DNA of 64,000 nucleotides from Gordonia sp. SID5947 (lineage in GTDB: Bacteria; Actinomycetota; Actinomycetes; Mycobacteriales; Mycobacteriaceae). Numbering within the stretch: the stretch's first letter is position 1; every line of letters begins with the position of its first letter. The stretch lies in assembly GCF_009862785.1 (NCBI RefSeq), contig NZ_WWHU01000001.1, forward strand, positions 3,720,001-3,784,000, read 5' to 3'. Positions 38,930-48,601 of this stretch are shown here, piece after piece. The notes below the pieces were generated by a model. It had not been told where the DNA came from. It did no database searches and was given only the letters and a program-made list of their open reading frames with translations. The translations under genes and the position numbers were made by a program.

Positions 38930-38958
38930 CGGACCGGACACCAGATGTGTCCGGTCCG
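38930..38958. promoter_or_regulatory. Perfect 12-bp inverted repeat at the start of the kinase-like gene
   Basis: CGGACCGGACAC (38930-38941), 5-nt loop, GTGTCCGGTCCG (38947-38958). The left arm abuts the ATG at 38929. As RNA it would hide the ribosome binding region; as DNA it could be an operator. If translation starts farther upstream it is coding. No uridine run follows on either strand to suggest a terminator. Confidence 0.6.
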
Positions 38959-39249
38959 ATTTTCCGATACCCGTTGTGTCTCGCATACAGTGCTGCACCG
39001 ACATGAGGGCGATCGTTTTGTCGTCTCGACTTCGACCATGGGATTCCTTCACTCGACTGGGTGTCTTCGGTTCGCGTCGCGTCCGGTGCGTAGACCGATC
39101 CGGATGGCCCTGTCGGACAACCGGTCACGAGGTGCGTACACGCTGATCCACTGTCTACGGCACGGGACGAGGACCGATAGAAGATGCGCGCCACCTGATC
39201 GGATCGCGCTGCCAGGCCGGGTGTCGACGAGAAGCTGAACAACCCGGGC
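38959..39249. other. Gap between the kinase-like gene and the sensor kinase
   Basis: About 290 bp with only weak frames; if the kinase-like protein starts at GTG 39052, part of it is coding. Expected to hold the promoter of the phosphatase operon. No further dyad was recognised. Confidence 0.35.
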
Positions 39250-40386
39250 TCAGCGACCCTCCCCAGTAGTCGGCAGAGTGAGCGACACCGAGAAGCCACC
39301 GTCCGGAAGCCGATGTGCCTCGAGGCTCCCGCCGAGGATCTCGGCCCGCTCACGGAGTCCGATCAGGCCGTGGCCCGCTCCAGGCAGAGGAAGTGCAGGC
39401 CGTGTGGGCGGCGTGTTGGCGACGGTGACGGACAGGCCGGACCGATCGGAAACGCGGTAAGTGATCGTCGCCTTCGATCCGGGCGCGTGCTTACGTGCGT
39501 TCGTCAGGGACTCCTGGATCGTCCGGTAGATCGTTCTCTGCCAGGCGCCAGGGAGTTCGCTCGGCAGATCGCCCTGCATCAGGACATCGATACCGGAGGA
39601 GTCGACAAGCATGCGGATGTCCGAGATCGCCGGAAGGGGTGCGGTGGTCCGATCTTCGCCGGTCCCCCCGGATGCGCGCAGCAAGGTCACCAGATGTCGT
39701 AGTTCATCGAGTGTGCTGATGGCCAGTCGTCGGATGGTCGCAGCTTCGCCGCGGGCACGCTCGGGATTCGGGTCCACGAGGATGGTGGCGGCACGTACGG
39801 CGATCAGAGTCACCTGATGGGACACCACGTCGTGCATCTCACGGCCGATCTGTGCACGTTCGGTGGCAAGCACATTCTGGGCGTAGAGATCTCGTTCGTG
39901 TTCGTGGGCGGCTTCGATTTCGTCGAGCCGAATGCGAAGCGCGTGATGAACGCGGGTCAGTCGTCCGAGAAGAGCGGGGGCGGCGGCGCCGGCGGTGAAG
40001 TAGGCCAGTCCGATGACGATGGCGCCGGCGCGGTGGGGCTCCGGTAACGACATCGCGACCGACGCGGTCACCGCGCTCGCGACCACACATCCGGCTACGA
40101 TCGTGGCTCGGGTCGTACGCCTGGCCACCGAGTACACGGTGACGGCGGGCGCGGCGACAACACCCAGGACCGCCAGAGCGGGGAGGGTGAGCAGGAATGC
40201 GGCCACCGGATGTCGCCGGCGCGCAACGACACCTGTGATCGCCCCGACCGCGCACCCGACCGTGAGAGCCGAGATGGGTATGTCGTCGGCCAACAGGGCC
40301 ACCCCGATGTCGGCGAATGCCGTCGTGAGCACCAGCAGATCGAGAAGCAGGTTACGTGACCGTGAAACGGTTCCGATGGTGTTCAT
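39250..40386 (-). CDS. Sensor histidine kinase (NarL-type, HisKA_3)
   Basis: 378 residues: four to six N-terminal helices (residues 12-142), then the dimerisation segment with the phosphorylated H185 in GREMHDVVSHQVTLIAVRA, and a HATPase domain (QESLTNARKHAPGSKATITY, GAGHGLIGLRERAEILGGSL). It would phosphorylate the response regulator encoded 4 bp upstream; the regulator's stop overlaps the kinase's ATG. A short membrane sensor of this type often detects envelope stress. The divergent lysX operon is a plausible target. Confidence 0.9.
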   Translation of the reverse strand: MNTIGTVSRSRNLLLDLLVLTTAFADIGVALLADDIPISALTVGCAVGAITGVVARRRHPVAAFLLTLPALAVLGVVAAPAVTVYSVARRTTRATIVAGCVVASAVTASVAMSLPEPHRAGAIVIGLAYFTAGAAAPALLGRLTRVHHALRIRLDEIEAAHEHERDLYAQNVLATERAQIGREMHDVVSHQVTLIAVRAATILVDPNPERARGEAATIRRLAISTLDELRHLVTLLRASGGTGEDRTTAPLPAISDIRMLVDSSGIDVLMQGDLPSELPGAWQRTIYRTIQESLTNARKHAPGSKATITYRVSDRSGLSVTVANTPPTRPALPLPGAGHGLIGLRERAEILGGSLEAHRLPDGGFSVSLTLPTTGEGR

Positions 40387-41057
40387 TCCGTGTCGAGTAG
40401 GCCGGCGCGCTGTGCGACCAGAGCCGCCTCGACGCGGGATCCGACGCGCAACTTCGTCAGCGCCGCGCTCACGTGATCCTTGATGGTGCCTGTGCTCAAG
40501 TACAGTTCGTCGGCGATCTGGGCGTTGGTCAGACCTGTGGCGAGCCATACCACGACATCGCGCTCACGAGGGGTCAATAATGCGACGCGCGCGATCGCAG
40601 CTTCTTCCGTACTGGACGCGCGCCTTGATCGAAGCAGGGCAGCCGTCGCCGGCGAGGAGAGCACAACCCCTCCCGCGGCGAGCGTTCGGACGCTCTGCGC
40701 GAGTTGAGTGGGCTCGGAATCCTTCAGAAGGAACCCGGACGCACCGTTGCGCAGCGCGGTGAGCACGTACTCGTCGGTGTGAAATGTTGTCAGCATGGCG
40801 ATCGCGGGCCTGGTGTCCGACCTGCGTCGTAGATCCTCGAGAATCGCCAGCCCGTCGGGTGGCGGCATCCGGATGTCGAGGAGCACGACGTCGGGATCCG
40901 TGGTGGCGATCGTCGCGAGCGCATCCGAGCTGGACGCCGTCGCGACCACCTCGATGTCGGCGGCAACATCGAGGATCATCTCGAAGCCGGATCGGATGAG
41001 GGCCTCGTCGTCGACGATCACGACCCGAACCGGGCCGGGTGCGCCTGTATTCGACAT
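40383..41057 (-). CDS. NarL/LuxR-type response regulator
   Basis: 224 residues: receiver domain with VIVDDEALIRSGFEMIL and the phosphoacceptor D61 in VVLLDIRMPPPDG, and a C-terminal LuxR HTH (LTPRERDVVVWLATGLTNAQ, STGTIKDHVSAALTKLRVGS). It is the first gene of the two-component operon, coupled by ATGA overlap to the sensor kinase. It is divergent from lysX across about 390 bp. Confidence 0.92.
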   Translation of the reverse strand: MSNTGAPGPVRVVIVDDEALIRSGFEMILDVAADIEVVATASSSDALATIATTDPDVVLLDIRMPPPDGLAILEDLRRRSDTRPAIAMLTTFHTDEYVLTALRNGASGFLLKDSEPTQLAQSVRTLAAGGVVLSSPATAALLRSRRASSTEEAAIARVALLTPRERDVVVWLATGLTNAQIADELYLSTGTIKDHVSAALTKLRVGSRVEAALVAQRAGLLDTE

Positions 41058-41446
41058 AGTGCCTCAATGTAGACGCTCGCTGCCCAGGGCGACCGGTCGT
41101 GGGAGACGAACCAGCCACCCGGCGGGGTCGAAGCGGTCACTCGACGGATGGGCACGGCCGCAGGGCGCGATGACACTGGATTGACCCGGCTCCGCCACCG
41201 GGAGGCCCACCGCGACGAACTTCGGAAGTCACTCAGGCAAGAGCGTTGAATCCGCCGGCGCACGGACCGGGAAAGAAGTCACGACCGGGGGTCGAATGGG
41301 AGGGATCGTCGCCCTCGCTTGTCCACATCCATGCTGCGAGGGAGAGACGCTGTGCAGACCGCGAGTGCCGAACATCGGTCGACCAGAGTTGATCGGCCCC
41401 GCGCGTCGCGACGGCCACCGGCGCGCCTATCCGGCGCGCTCGGGCA
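41058..41446. other. Divergent promoter region of the response regulator and lysX
   Basis: About 390 bp. The right-hand part, from ATG 41331 onward, probably encodes the missing LysX N-terminus in another frame (see lysX). The rest must contain promoters for both operons. No strong dyad is visible. Confidence 0.4.
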
Positions 41447-44400
41447 ATGCTGGGTGGGTTCGCAGTTCTGCTCGCCGTCTGGAGCGTCGTGCCACCGCTT
41501 CGCAGACTGGTGAATGTCCCGCGAGAATACCTCGATGAGTACTACTTCGATGCGCCTGACACGAGCCTGTCGTGGGCACTGGTTGTTGCTTTGCTGGCGG
41601 CCGCATTATCTCGTGGTAAACGGATTGCGTGGTGGGTACTGACGCTGTACATCGTTGTGCGACTGAGCTTCACTGTCGTACTCGGTGTGGCCGCCGACGA
41701 TGCGGATGCAATGATCGCATCCGGCGTGCTGCTCGCCGTGCTCGGCATCTTGATGACCGCTCGATCGCAGTTCTTTGCCAGAGTCCGACCCGGGGCCGTT
41801 TGGCGCTCAGTCGCTGTGTTGATGATCGGATGTCTCCTCGGAACCCTGGCCGGGTGGATGCTTGTCACGCTGATACCCGGCAGTCTCGAAGCCGGTGACC
41901 GTCTGTGGTGGTCGTTCAATCGTGTGACGGCACTCAGTCTGATCGACCAGGATGATGTCGCCGGTCGTCCGCCGAGTGTGATCTCTGCTGTGCTCGGGGC
42001 GTTCGGTGCACTGGCTTTGCTGGCAGCGGTGGTCACGCTGTTCCAGGCCCAGCGATCGCGGAATTCGATGACGGGATACGACGAATCGGCGATCAGAGGG
42101 TTGCTGGCGAAGTTCGGCGGGGAGGACTCCCTCGGATACTTCGCGACGCGCCGCGACAAAGCCGTGGTCTTCGCGCCGAGCGGGATGGCGGCTGTCACGT
42201 ACCGAGTCGAGACCGGGGTGTGCGTCGCCAGCGGTGACCCGATCGGCGATCCTCGGGAATGGGCGCAGGCAATCGCCGAGTGGCGTCGGATCGCCGCCGA
42301 GTTCGGGTGGGCGTTGGCTGTCATGGGTGCCAGTCAAAAGGGTGGTGAGGCATACCGGAATGCGGGACTCAGTGTCCTGCACCTCGGTGACGAGGCCATC
42401 ATCTCCACTCGCGACTTCAGCCTGTCCGGTGCGGAGATGCGTCAGGTGCGGCAAGCAGTCACGCGTGTACGCCGGCAGGGCTTGACAGTGAGGATTCGGC
42501 GGCATGCCGACATTCCTGTCGACGAGATGGCCGACGTCGTCCGACTCGCCGGTTCGTGGCGTGGGTCGGCGACAGAACGCGGTTTCTCCATGGCCTTGGG
42601 AAGGCTGGGCGATCGGCTCGACGGGGACTGCATCCTCGTCGAGGCCATTCGACCGGACGGACAGGTGGCCGGCCTGCTGTCCCTGGTGCCGTGGGGACGG
42701 CACGCGGTCTCGTTGGATGTCATGCGTCGTGACCCGTCGGCGCCGAACGGGGTCATTGAGCTGATGATCACCGACCTGACGGCGGCCTCCGAAGAGTTCG
42801 GTCTCACCCGGATCTCTCTGAACTTTGCCGTGTTCAGGACGGTATTCCGCGACGGCGCCCGTCTGGGGGCTGGTCCCGTTCTGCGGGCGTGGCGCGGAAT
42901 CCTCCAGTTCTTGTCGCGGTGGTGGCAGCTGGAGACGCTCTATCGCGCGAATGCGAAGTACAGACCGCAGTGGACGCCTCGCTTCCTGTGCTACGAGGAC
43001 GCAGCCACGCTCCCACGGGTGGGACTGGCGTCGGCGATCGCAGAAGGCTTCGTTTCCCTTCCGAGACTGTGGGGCACGGACAGAGTCGGTGCCGGCGTTC
43101 GCGAACCACTTCGAGGCCGACAGACCACTACGGAGGGTCTCTGCGCGGATGGGAGCACGCCGCCGCGGGCAGACGGTGATCAGGCGCTGCCCCAGCGGCG
43201 GCTGCCCGAGCAGGTGCGCGTCCGGTTGTCCAAGCTGGAGAGGCTTACTGCCGCTGGCGTCGACGCATACCCGACGGCGCGGACACCGACCCATGACCTG
43301 ACTTCGGTTGCGACCGCCGATGTCGGAACGGAGGTACGGGTCATCGGTCGACTGGTGCGCATGCGAGACCACGGCGGCGTCGTATTCGTCGATGTACGGG
43401 ACTGGTCCGGCGAGTTGCAGGTGTTGGTCGATGCCGCGGTCGTCGGCCGGCCGCGCGTCCGGTGTTGTGCCGCGGAGTTCGACATCGGCGACCTCGTCGA
43501 GTTCGGCGGAACTGTCGGGCTCACTCGCGGCGGACAGATGTCGCTCCTGGCAGTGGAATGGTCGATGAGGGCGAAATGCCTTCACCCGCTGCCCGATAAA
43601 TGGAGAGGCTTGTCCGACCCGGAGGTACTCGTGCGGCAGCGCTACCTGGATCTGATGATCAACCCGGCAGCCAGAACACTTATCGAAGCTCGCAGTGCGA
43701 TTGTCTCCGTTCTCCGAGATGAGTTTCGGCGCAGGGGATTTCTCGAAGTGGAGACACCGGTCCTACAACGGGTGCACGGAGGTGCGAACGCAGCGCCGTT
43801 TCGCACCCACATCAACGCGTACGACCTCGACCTGTTTCTGCGCATCGCGCCGGAGCTGTACCTGAAACGTCTCTGTGTCGCCGGGATGGAACGCGTCTTC
43901 GAGATCGGCAGAGTGTTCCGGAATGAAGGAGCCGACAGTACGCACAATCCGGAGTTCACCGTTCTGGAGGCATACCAAGCCCACAGCGACTACGAGGAGA
44001 TGATGACGGTGTGTAGGGAGATGATCCAGGCAGCTGCCGTCGCAATTCATGGGCGAGCGGTGATCACACGACAGGGACCTCACGGTGAGCCGGCGGATGT
44101 GGACATCTCCGGAGAGTGGCCGGTCGTTTCCGTGTACGACGCGGTCTCGGAGGCGATCGATCACGAGATCACCCCGCAGACAGAGCTTTCCGTTCTCCAT
44201 CAGCACTGCGACCGGCGTGGTGTGGCCTATCGTCGAGCATGGGATGAAGGTGCAGTCGTGCAAGCCCTGTACGAGGAACTCGTGGAGCGTCACACCGGGT
44301 CGCCCACCTTCTATGTTGATTTCCCGGAGTCGACGTCTCCGTTGACCCGTCCGCACCCGTCCCGGGACGGCGTTGCGGCCAGATGGGATCTCGTTGCATG

Positions 44401-44656
44401 GGGTGTCGAGTTGGGTACCGCCTACAGCGAACTCACAGATCCTGTCGAACAACGGCGCCGTCTGACCGAACAGTCGTTGCGCGCGGCCGGCGGAGACTTC
44501 GAGGCGATGCAACTGGACGAGGAGTTCCTGCACGCCCTCGAGTACGGTATGCCGCCGACCGGAGGGTTGGGCATCGGTGTCGACCGCGTCGTCATGCTCA
44601 TCACCGGAGCAGGCATCAGGGAGTCGTTGGCCTTCCCGTTGGTGAAGCCGCGATGA
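41447..44656 (+). CDS. lysX: LysX: lysyl-phosphatidylglycerol synthase / lysyl-tRNA synthetase
   Basis: A fusion of an MprF-like membrane and GNAT transferase part (residues 1-560; helices from [20 protein letters not shown], then [33 protein letters not shown]) and a lysyl-tRNA synthetase part (about 565-1069; OB-fold, [35 protein letters not shown]). LysX makes Lys-tRNA and transfers lysine to phosphatidylglycerol, adding positive charge against cationic peptides, as shown in M. tuberculosis. ATG 41447 starts inside the first helix. Adding one G at 41456-41458 would extend the frame to ATG 41331 (1108 residues). The downstream gene overlaps by 4 bp. Confidence 0.92.
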   Translation: MLGGFAVLLAVWSVVPPLRRLVNVPREYLDEYYFDAPDTSLSWALVVALLAAALSRGKRIAWWVLTLYIVVRLSFTVVLGVAADDADAMIASGVLLAVLGILMTARSQFFARVRPGAVWRSVAVLMIGCLLGTLAGWMLVTLIPGSLEAGDRLWWSFNRVTALSLIDQDDVAGRPPSVISAVLGAFGALALLAAVVTLFQAQRSRNSMTGYDESAIRGLLAKFGGEDSLGYFATRRDKAVVFAPSGMAAVTYRVETGVCVASGDPIGDPREWAQAIAEWRRIAAEFGWALAVMGASQKGGEAYRNAGLSVLHLGDEAIISTRDFSLSGAEMRQVRQAVTRVRRQGLTVRIRRHADIPVDEMADVVRLAGSWRGSATERGFSMALGRLGDRLDGDCILVEAIRPDGQVAGLLSLVPWGRHAVSLDVMRRDPSAPNGVIELMITDLTAASEEFGLTRISLNFAVFRTVFRDGARLGAGPVLRAWRGILQFLSRWWQLETLYRANAKYRPQWTPRFLCYEDAATLPRVGLASAIAEGFVSLPRLWGTDRVGAGVREPLRGRQTTTEGLCADGSTPPRADGDQALPQRRLPEQVRVRLSKLERLTAAGVDAYPTARTPTHDLTSVATADVGTEVRVIGRLVRMRDHGGVVFVDVRDWSGELQVLVDAAVVGRPRVRCCAAEFDIGDLVEFGGTVGLTRGGQMSLLAVEWSMRAKCLHPLPDKWRGLSDPEVLVRQRYLDLMINPAARTLIEARSAIVSVLRDEFRRRGFLEVETPVLQRVHGGANAAPFRTHINAYDLDLFLRIAPELYLKRLCVAGMERVFEIGRVFRNEGADSTHNPEFTVLEAYQAHSDYEEMMTVCREMIQAAAVAIHGRAVITRQGPHGEPADVDISGEWPVVSVYDAVSEAIDHEITPQTELSVLHQHCDRRGVAYRRAWDEGAVVQALYEELVERHTGSPTFYVDFPESTSPLTRPHPSRDGVAARWDLVAWGVELGTAYSELTDPVEQRRRLTEQSLRAAGGDFEAMQLDEEFLHALEYGMPPTGGLGIGVDRVVMLITGAGIRESLAFPLVKPR

Positions 44657-45324
44657 GCTCCAGGGTGCGCGCCGGGCTCCTCATCGTCGGTGCGATCACG
44701 TATTCATCGTGGGTCGTCGACATCTGGTTGCGTTCGGGAGTGGATCCGTTTCACGGATACGTGAGTGAGCTCGGGGCCTCTGATCGGCCGGACGGGACCT
44801 TGTATCGCACCGCCGATCTGTTCACGGCCCTTCTTGTGGGTGCGGCGGGTGTGATGGGTCTGGCCTCGTCGACAGGCCCTCGCACGCGCCTCGGATGGGG
44901 GGGCCTGATCGGATTTGCGATCGCCACGGCATTTGATTCGCGGGTACCGATGACATGTGCCCCGTCGATCCGTACCGACTGCGCGACCGCGGTCTCGCGT
45001 GACCCGTTGGCGGAGGCTCTTCACGGTGTGTTCAGCGCCGCGGCGACCGCGACCGCGCTCCTCTCGTCTCTGGCGTTCCTGTCCACGGCCCGCAGCGTCG
45101 CGCAGACGGCGTGGATGCGGGTTTTGCTCGTCGGGGCCGTGTCGGTGTTGGGCGTGGCGACCCTCTGGACTCTGCTGGCAGTCGCTGTCGAGCATCACGA
45201 GTGGTTGTATCTCGGACTCGCGCAACGGGCACAGCTTCTCGGTATCAGCGTGTGGTTGGTCATCGTGGGCGTCGGGCCGGCGGCACGAGGTCCGCTTGGT
45301 CGGACACATCGGACGCAGTCGTGA
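44653..45324 (+). CDS. DUF998 family membrane protein
   Basis: 223 residues with six helices, matching DUF998 ([19 protein letters not shown] after helix 1, [33 protein letters not shown] at the end). The conserved loop with SELGA is diagnostic. Its ATG overlaps the lysX stop and its own stop overlaps the hydrolase ATG, so all three genes are translationally coupled. Its role is unknown; the context suggests handling of, or flipping, a lysine-modified lipid. Confidence 0.85.
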   Translation: MSSRVRAGLLIVGAITYSSWVVDIWLRSGVDPFHGYVSELGASDRPDGTLYRTADLFTALLVGAAGVMGLASSTGPRTRLGWGGLIGFAIATAFDSRVPMTCAPSIRTDCATAVSRDPLAEALHGVFSAAATATALLSSLAFLSTARSVAQTAWMRVLLVGAVSVLGVATLWTLLAVAVEHHEWLYLGLAQRAQLLGISVWLVIVGVGPAARGPLGRTHRTQS

Positions 45325-46166
45325 TGAGGTCGATCCGGGGAATGCACGTCGTCGTCGACGGGGCCGGGCCGCCTGTCGTACTCTGCGGTGGGCTGGGGGG
45401 GAACTGGTTCGACTGGGACGAGGTCGCGGGTCTTCTCGCCGACGAGCACACCGTGATAAGGATCGATCGGCCCGGTTACGGTATGAGCGCGCCCGAGCCC
45501 GGGTTCCCGACAGTTCGCGGTGAGGCCGCGCGGATCCGAGTCGTACTCGATGAACTCGGAGTCGACGTCCCGGCCGTGCTGGTAGGTCATTCTCTCGGCG
45601 GCTTCTACGCCGAGGCATTCGCTCGTCTGTACCCCGAGCTGACCGCCGGCCTCGTCTGGCTCGACACCTCTCTCGCACAACCGGCGCCGGGTCGATGCCG
45701 CTCCTCGACGAAGGCTGCGCGTGCCCGCCGAGTCGCTCGTTTCCTGACGGCACTGGGACTGACCAGTTTGTTCGGACCGGTGGTGTACCGCGTGGCACTC
45801 GGGTCGAAGTATCCCGATGGTCTGTCGAGCTCCACACGAAGACGCGCTGATCGCGTCTTCTGTCGAGGCGAGTATCTCGAGGCGCTGATGGTCGAACTCT
45901 CGGCATTCGATTCGCTGGGGAGGGAGGTCGTCGACATAAGGTCTCGCTTCTCGCTTCGCGGACCCGGCGTGGTCGCGGCGGTCCAGGGTCGCCGTCGCAC
46001 ATGGGCGTCGGCACGGTGGATCAAGCAGCAGAAGAGCTTCGCGGTGGCGATGAGCGCCGCCTTCGTCGTCCTCGGACCGGCAGCACATCACGTGATGATC
46101 GACCGGGCTCCGGTGGTTGCGGCGGTCATCTGCCGGTTGACCGTCCGCAACGACCATTCCGAATAG
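45324..46166 (+). CDS. Alpha/beta hydrolase coupled to lysX
   Basis: 280 residues with the alpha/beta hydrolase signature VGHSLGGFYAEAFA (nucleophile S90), an oxyanion region LCGGLGGNWFDWDEVAGLL and a C-terminal histidine in AAHHVMIDRAP. The start ATG overlaps the DUF998 stop. In other bacteria hydrolases beside aminoacyl-lipid synthases remove the amino acid from the lipid. That role is proposed here from context only. The cap region is unusually arginine-rich (RSSTKAARARRVARF). Confidence 0.85.
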   Translation: MRSIRGMHVVVDGAGPPVVLCGGLGGNWFDWDEVAGLLADEHTVIRIDRPGYGMSAPEPGFPTVRGEAARIRVVLDELGVDVPAVLVGHSLGGFYAEAFARLYPELTAGLVWLDTSLAQPAPGRCRSSTKAARARRVARFLTALGLTSLFGPVVYRVALGSKYPDGLSSSTRRRADRVFCRGEYLEALMVELSAFDSLGREVVDIRSRFSLRGPGVVAAVQGRRRTWASARWIKQQKSFAVAMSAAFVVLGPAAHHVMIDRAPVVAAVICRLTVRNDHSE

Positions 46167-46378
46167 GTTCGGCCATGGCCGGACGCCGTCAGAGCGTGGT
46201 GAGGTCGGCGTGACGACGCGGCCAGTTTGATCGCCGACTACCCCGGCAAGGGTCGGACTCATGCCTCGGTGGAGACGCGGGAATCGCGAAACTCGCCGGG
46301 GGTGTGGATGATTCGTTCTGATCGCCCACCGGACCTGGCCGTCGTGGGACCAGTGCGAGGTAGCGCGCCGGCGACGTT

Positions 46379-47023
46379 TCAACCCACGGCGAGTCGCTGG
46401 AGGAGCTGAAAAGCGGCGGCTACGACGAGGGCGTTGTAGAAGAAACTGATGACGCTGTGGGTCACGACCAGGATGCGCATCGACGTACTGCGGATCTCGA
46501 CATCAGACGTGGCGAAGCTGGTGCCGACGGTTAGTGCCAGATAGAGGAACTCGGCAAATCCCGGAACGCTCTTTCCTGGGAAGCTGAGGGCCGGTCCCAC
46601 ATCGGCGCTCCGATCGAACAACGTGCCGTAAAGGTTGCTGAACCCCAGATGTAGAAGCGCCCACGCCACGACGATCCCGAGAACGCCGAGACCGGCGGCC
46701 ACGCCGGCGGACACCGAGGACGCGGCGTCTCCGGACAGTCCGATGAGGGAGAACACCGCGGCATTTGCCCCAGCAAGACTGGCCACCAGCGGAAAGATCC
46801 ACGACAAGGTGTCGAGTAGTCCCGACCGGCTGTCCGTGAGATCCATGACCGACATGCGCCGGTAGACAAGGGCCCCGCCCGCCAGATAGACGACTGCAGT
46901 CGCCTCCCACGCGATCAAGGACCAGATGTCTCCGGCGATGATGCTCCATACGGCAAGTACCACCACCAAGAACTCGATGATGGTGCTGACGTAGCCGGCA
47001 ACGGTGTTACGCGGTTCAGTCAT
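46379..47023 (-). CDS. DUF1345 membrane protein
   Basis: 214 residues with five or six helices and the DUF1345 C-terminal signature (FLYLALTVGTSFATSDVEIR, STSMRILVVTHSVISFFYNA). This resembles the pore region of small ion channels (TVGTSF). The ATG at 47023 (MTEPRNTVAG) is chosen; longer frames to 47233 lack support. Function is not established. It is convergent with the lysX operon's hydrolase and downstream of the alcohol dehydrogenase on the same strand. Confidence 0.82.
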   Translation of the reverse strand: MTEPRNTVAGYVSTIIEFLVVVLAVWSIIAGDIWSLIAWEATAVVYLAGGALVYRRMSVMDLTDSRSGLLDTLSWIFPLVASLAGANAAVFSLIGLSGDAASSVSAGVAAGLGVLGIVVAWALLHLGFSNLYGTLFDRSADVGPALSFPGKSVPGFAEFLYLALTVGTSFATSDVEIRSTSMRILVVTHSVISFFYNALVVAAAFQLLQRLAVG

Positions 47024-47198
47024 GACGTTGTGGGTTCCGGATCTGATTCTGGCGGACAAGGGACGACACCACAGCTGAACACGGTCAGAGAATGTCAGGA
47101 AATGGGTGCTGAGGGTCCAGAGTTGACGATCCGGCGTGTCGCCGACCTCAGAATGAAGATGATGCGTCGTCAGCGACGATCCGGCGGCTCCGCTTCCA

Positions 47199-48299
47199 TC
47201 AGTTGAACTCCACGACCTGACGAATCTCCTCACCTGCCGCGAGCACGTCCATCGCCTCGTTCAGATCGTCAAGGCGGATCCGTGCGGTGATGAGCTTCTC
47301 CAACGGCAACCGTCCGTCGCGCCACAGCTCGACGTAGCGCGGGATGTCCCGAGAGGGAACCGCCGAGCCGAGGTAGCTTCCGACGATGGTGCGAGCTTCG
47401 GCCACGAGGGACAGTGGTGAGATCGTCGCCGACGCAGAGGGGGCCGGTAGGCCCACGGTCACCGTTGTCCCTCCGGCCGCTGTGGCCGCGACCGCCGATT
47501 CGAACGCCCGGGCATTGCCGGCACACTCCACGACGATGTTCGCGCGGACATCGCCGACGTCGCCCGGTGCGTAAACCGCGGTCGCGCCGAGCTCCTCGGC
47601 AATGGCCAACTTCCGCGGCATCGCGTCGACGGCCACGACCGGACCAAGCTCCAGTGACAGCGCGACCAGCAGCGCAGCCATGCCGACGCCGCCGAGGCCG
47701 ACAATCATGATGGAGTCGCCGTCAGTCGGAGTGGCCGCGTTCAGGACCGCGCCGCCGCCGGTCAACACTGCGCAGCCGAGGACAGCAGCCACCGCAGGCG
47801 GGACGTCGTCGGGGACCGGTACCGCCGATCGTCGATCGACAACGGCATGCGAGGCGAATCCGGACACTCCGAGATGGTGCTTCACCTCGGCGCCGTCCCG
47901 CGCCAGCCGCGTTCCGCCACCGAGGAGCACACCCTCGTTGTTGGCCACCGATCCGACCGTGCACGGGGTGCGACCGTCCGATCGACATCCCGCGCAGTCG
48001 CCGCACCGGGGGAGGAACGTCGTGACGACCCGTGTGCCGATCAGATCGGCGTCGGCCTGCGACCCGACCATTTCGACGATGCCCGCGGCCTCGTGGCCCA
48101 GCAGCATCGGAGTCGGGCGCACCCGGCTTCCGTCGACGACGGACAAGTCGGAGTGACACAGGCCCGCGGCCTCGATCCGGACAAGAAGCTCTCCCGGTCC
48201 CGGCGCTGCCAGGTCCAGTTCACCGACAGTCAGCGGTCGCGACCGCGCGAACGGTGCGGGTCGCCCGACCTCCTCGAGTACTGCTCCGAGAATCTTCAT
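47199..48299 (-). CDS. Zinc-dependent alcohol dehydrogenase (MDR family)
   Basis: 366 residues: catalytic zinc ligands in AAGLCHSDLSV and LLGHEAAG, structural zinc cysteines in PRCGDCAGCRSDGRTPC, and the NAD-binding GLGGVGMAALLVAL. The class resembles the formaldehyde/aryl-alcohol dehydrogenase-type MDR proteins of actinobacteria. It is the last gene of a tight minus-strand run that starts with hydrolase and monooxygenase genes, so it may oxidise the alcohol released from the ester made by the monooxygenase. Start ATG 48299, 4 bp after a small upstream gene. Confidence 0.9.
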   Translation of the reverse strand: MKILGAVLEEVGRPAPFARSRPLTVGELDLAAPGPGELLVRIEAAGLCHSDLSVVDGSRVRPTPMLLGHEAAGIVEMVGSQADADLIGTRVVTTFLPRCGDCAGCRSDGRTPCTVGSVANNEGVLLGGGTRLARDGAEVKHHLGVSGFASHAVVDRRSAVPVPDDVPPAVAAVLGCAVLTGGGAVLNAATPTDGDSIMIVGLGGVGMAALLVALSLELGPVVAVDAMPRKLAIAEELGATAVYAPGDVGDVRANIVVECAGNARAFESAVAATAAGGTTVTVGLPAPSASATISPLSLVAEARTIVGSYLGSAVPSRDIPRYVELWRDGRLPLEKLITARIRLDDLNEAMDVLAAGEEIRQVVEFN

Positions 48300-48303
48300 C
48301 AGT

Positions 48304-48546
48304 TCAGTTCGCTTCCTCTACGAAGTCGCGGATCAGACGGTCAATGCGATCGGGCCGAATCCCGCGCGGGTTCGTGGTCGACCGGCTCTCCGAACGAACG
48401 TTGTCGATCCAGGTCATGGCCTCGATCCAGTGGCTCGGCCACCCTTCGATCAGGTGGGAGATTGAATTGTGGCCGAGGCGTATTGCGGTCCGCACATCCC
48501 TCGCCGTGTCGAACTGATCGAGTCTCAGATCAGCCGAGATCCACAT
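48304..48546 (-). CDS. Hypothetical 80-residue protein between two dehydrogenases
   Basis: Starts ATG 48546 (MWISADLRLDQFDTARDVRT) and ends 4 bp before the alcohol dehydrogenase start, in line with the operon. The protein is polar and helical, with three tryptophans (WPSHWIEAMTWIDNV). No family recognised. The close spacing supports a real gene. Confidence 0.6.
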   Translation of the reverse strand: MWISADLRLDQFDTARDVRTAIRLGHNSISHLIEGWPSHWIEAMTWIDNVRSESRSTTNPRGIRPDRIDRLIRDFVEEAN

Positions 48547-48601
48547 ACATGTCAACTCATCGGTGAAGTACAAGTCTGTGGGTGACGGAAATGAGGTGTG
48601 G

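Noticed and set aside
38930..38958. Inverted repeat read as an intrinsic terminator
   Set aside because: No T-run follows on either strand and it abuts a start codon rather than a stop.
41807..43585. 592-residue frame antisense to lysX
   Set aside because: High-GC shadow; lysX motifs on the other strand are unambiguous.
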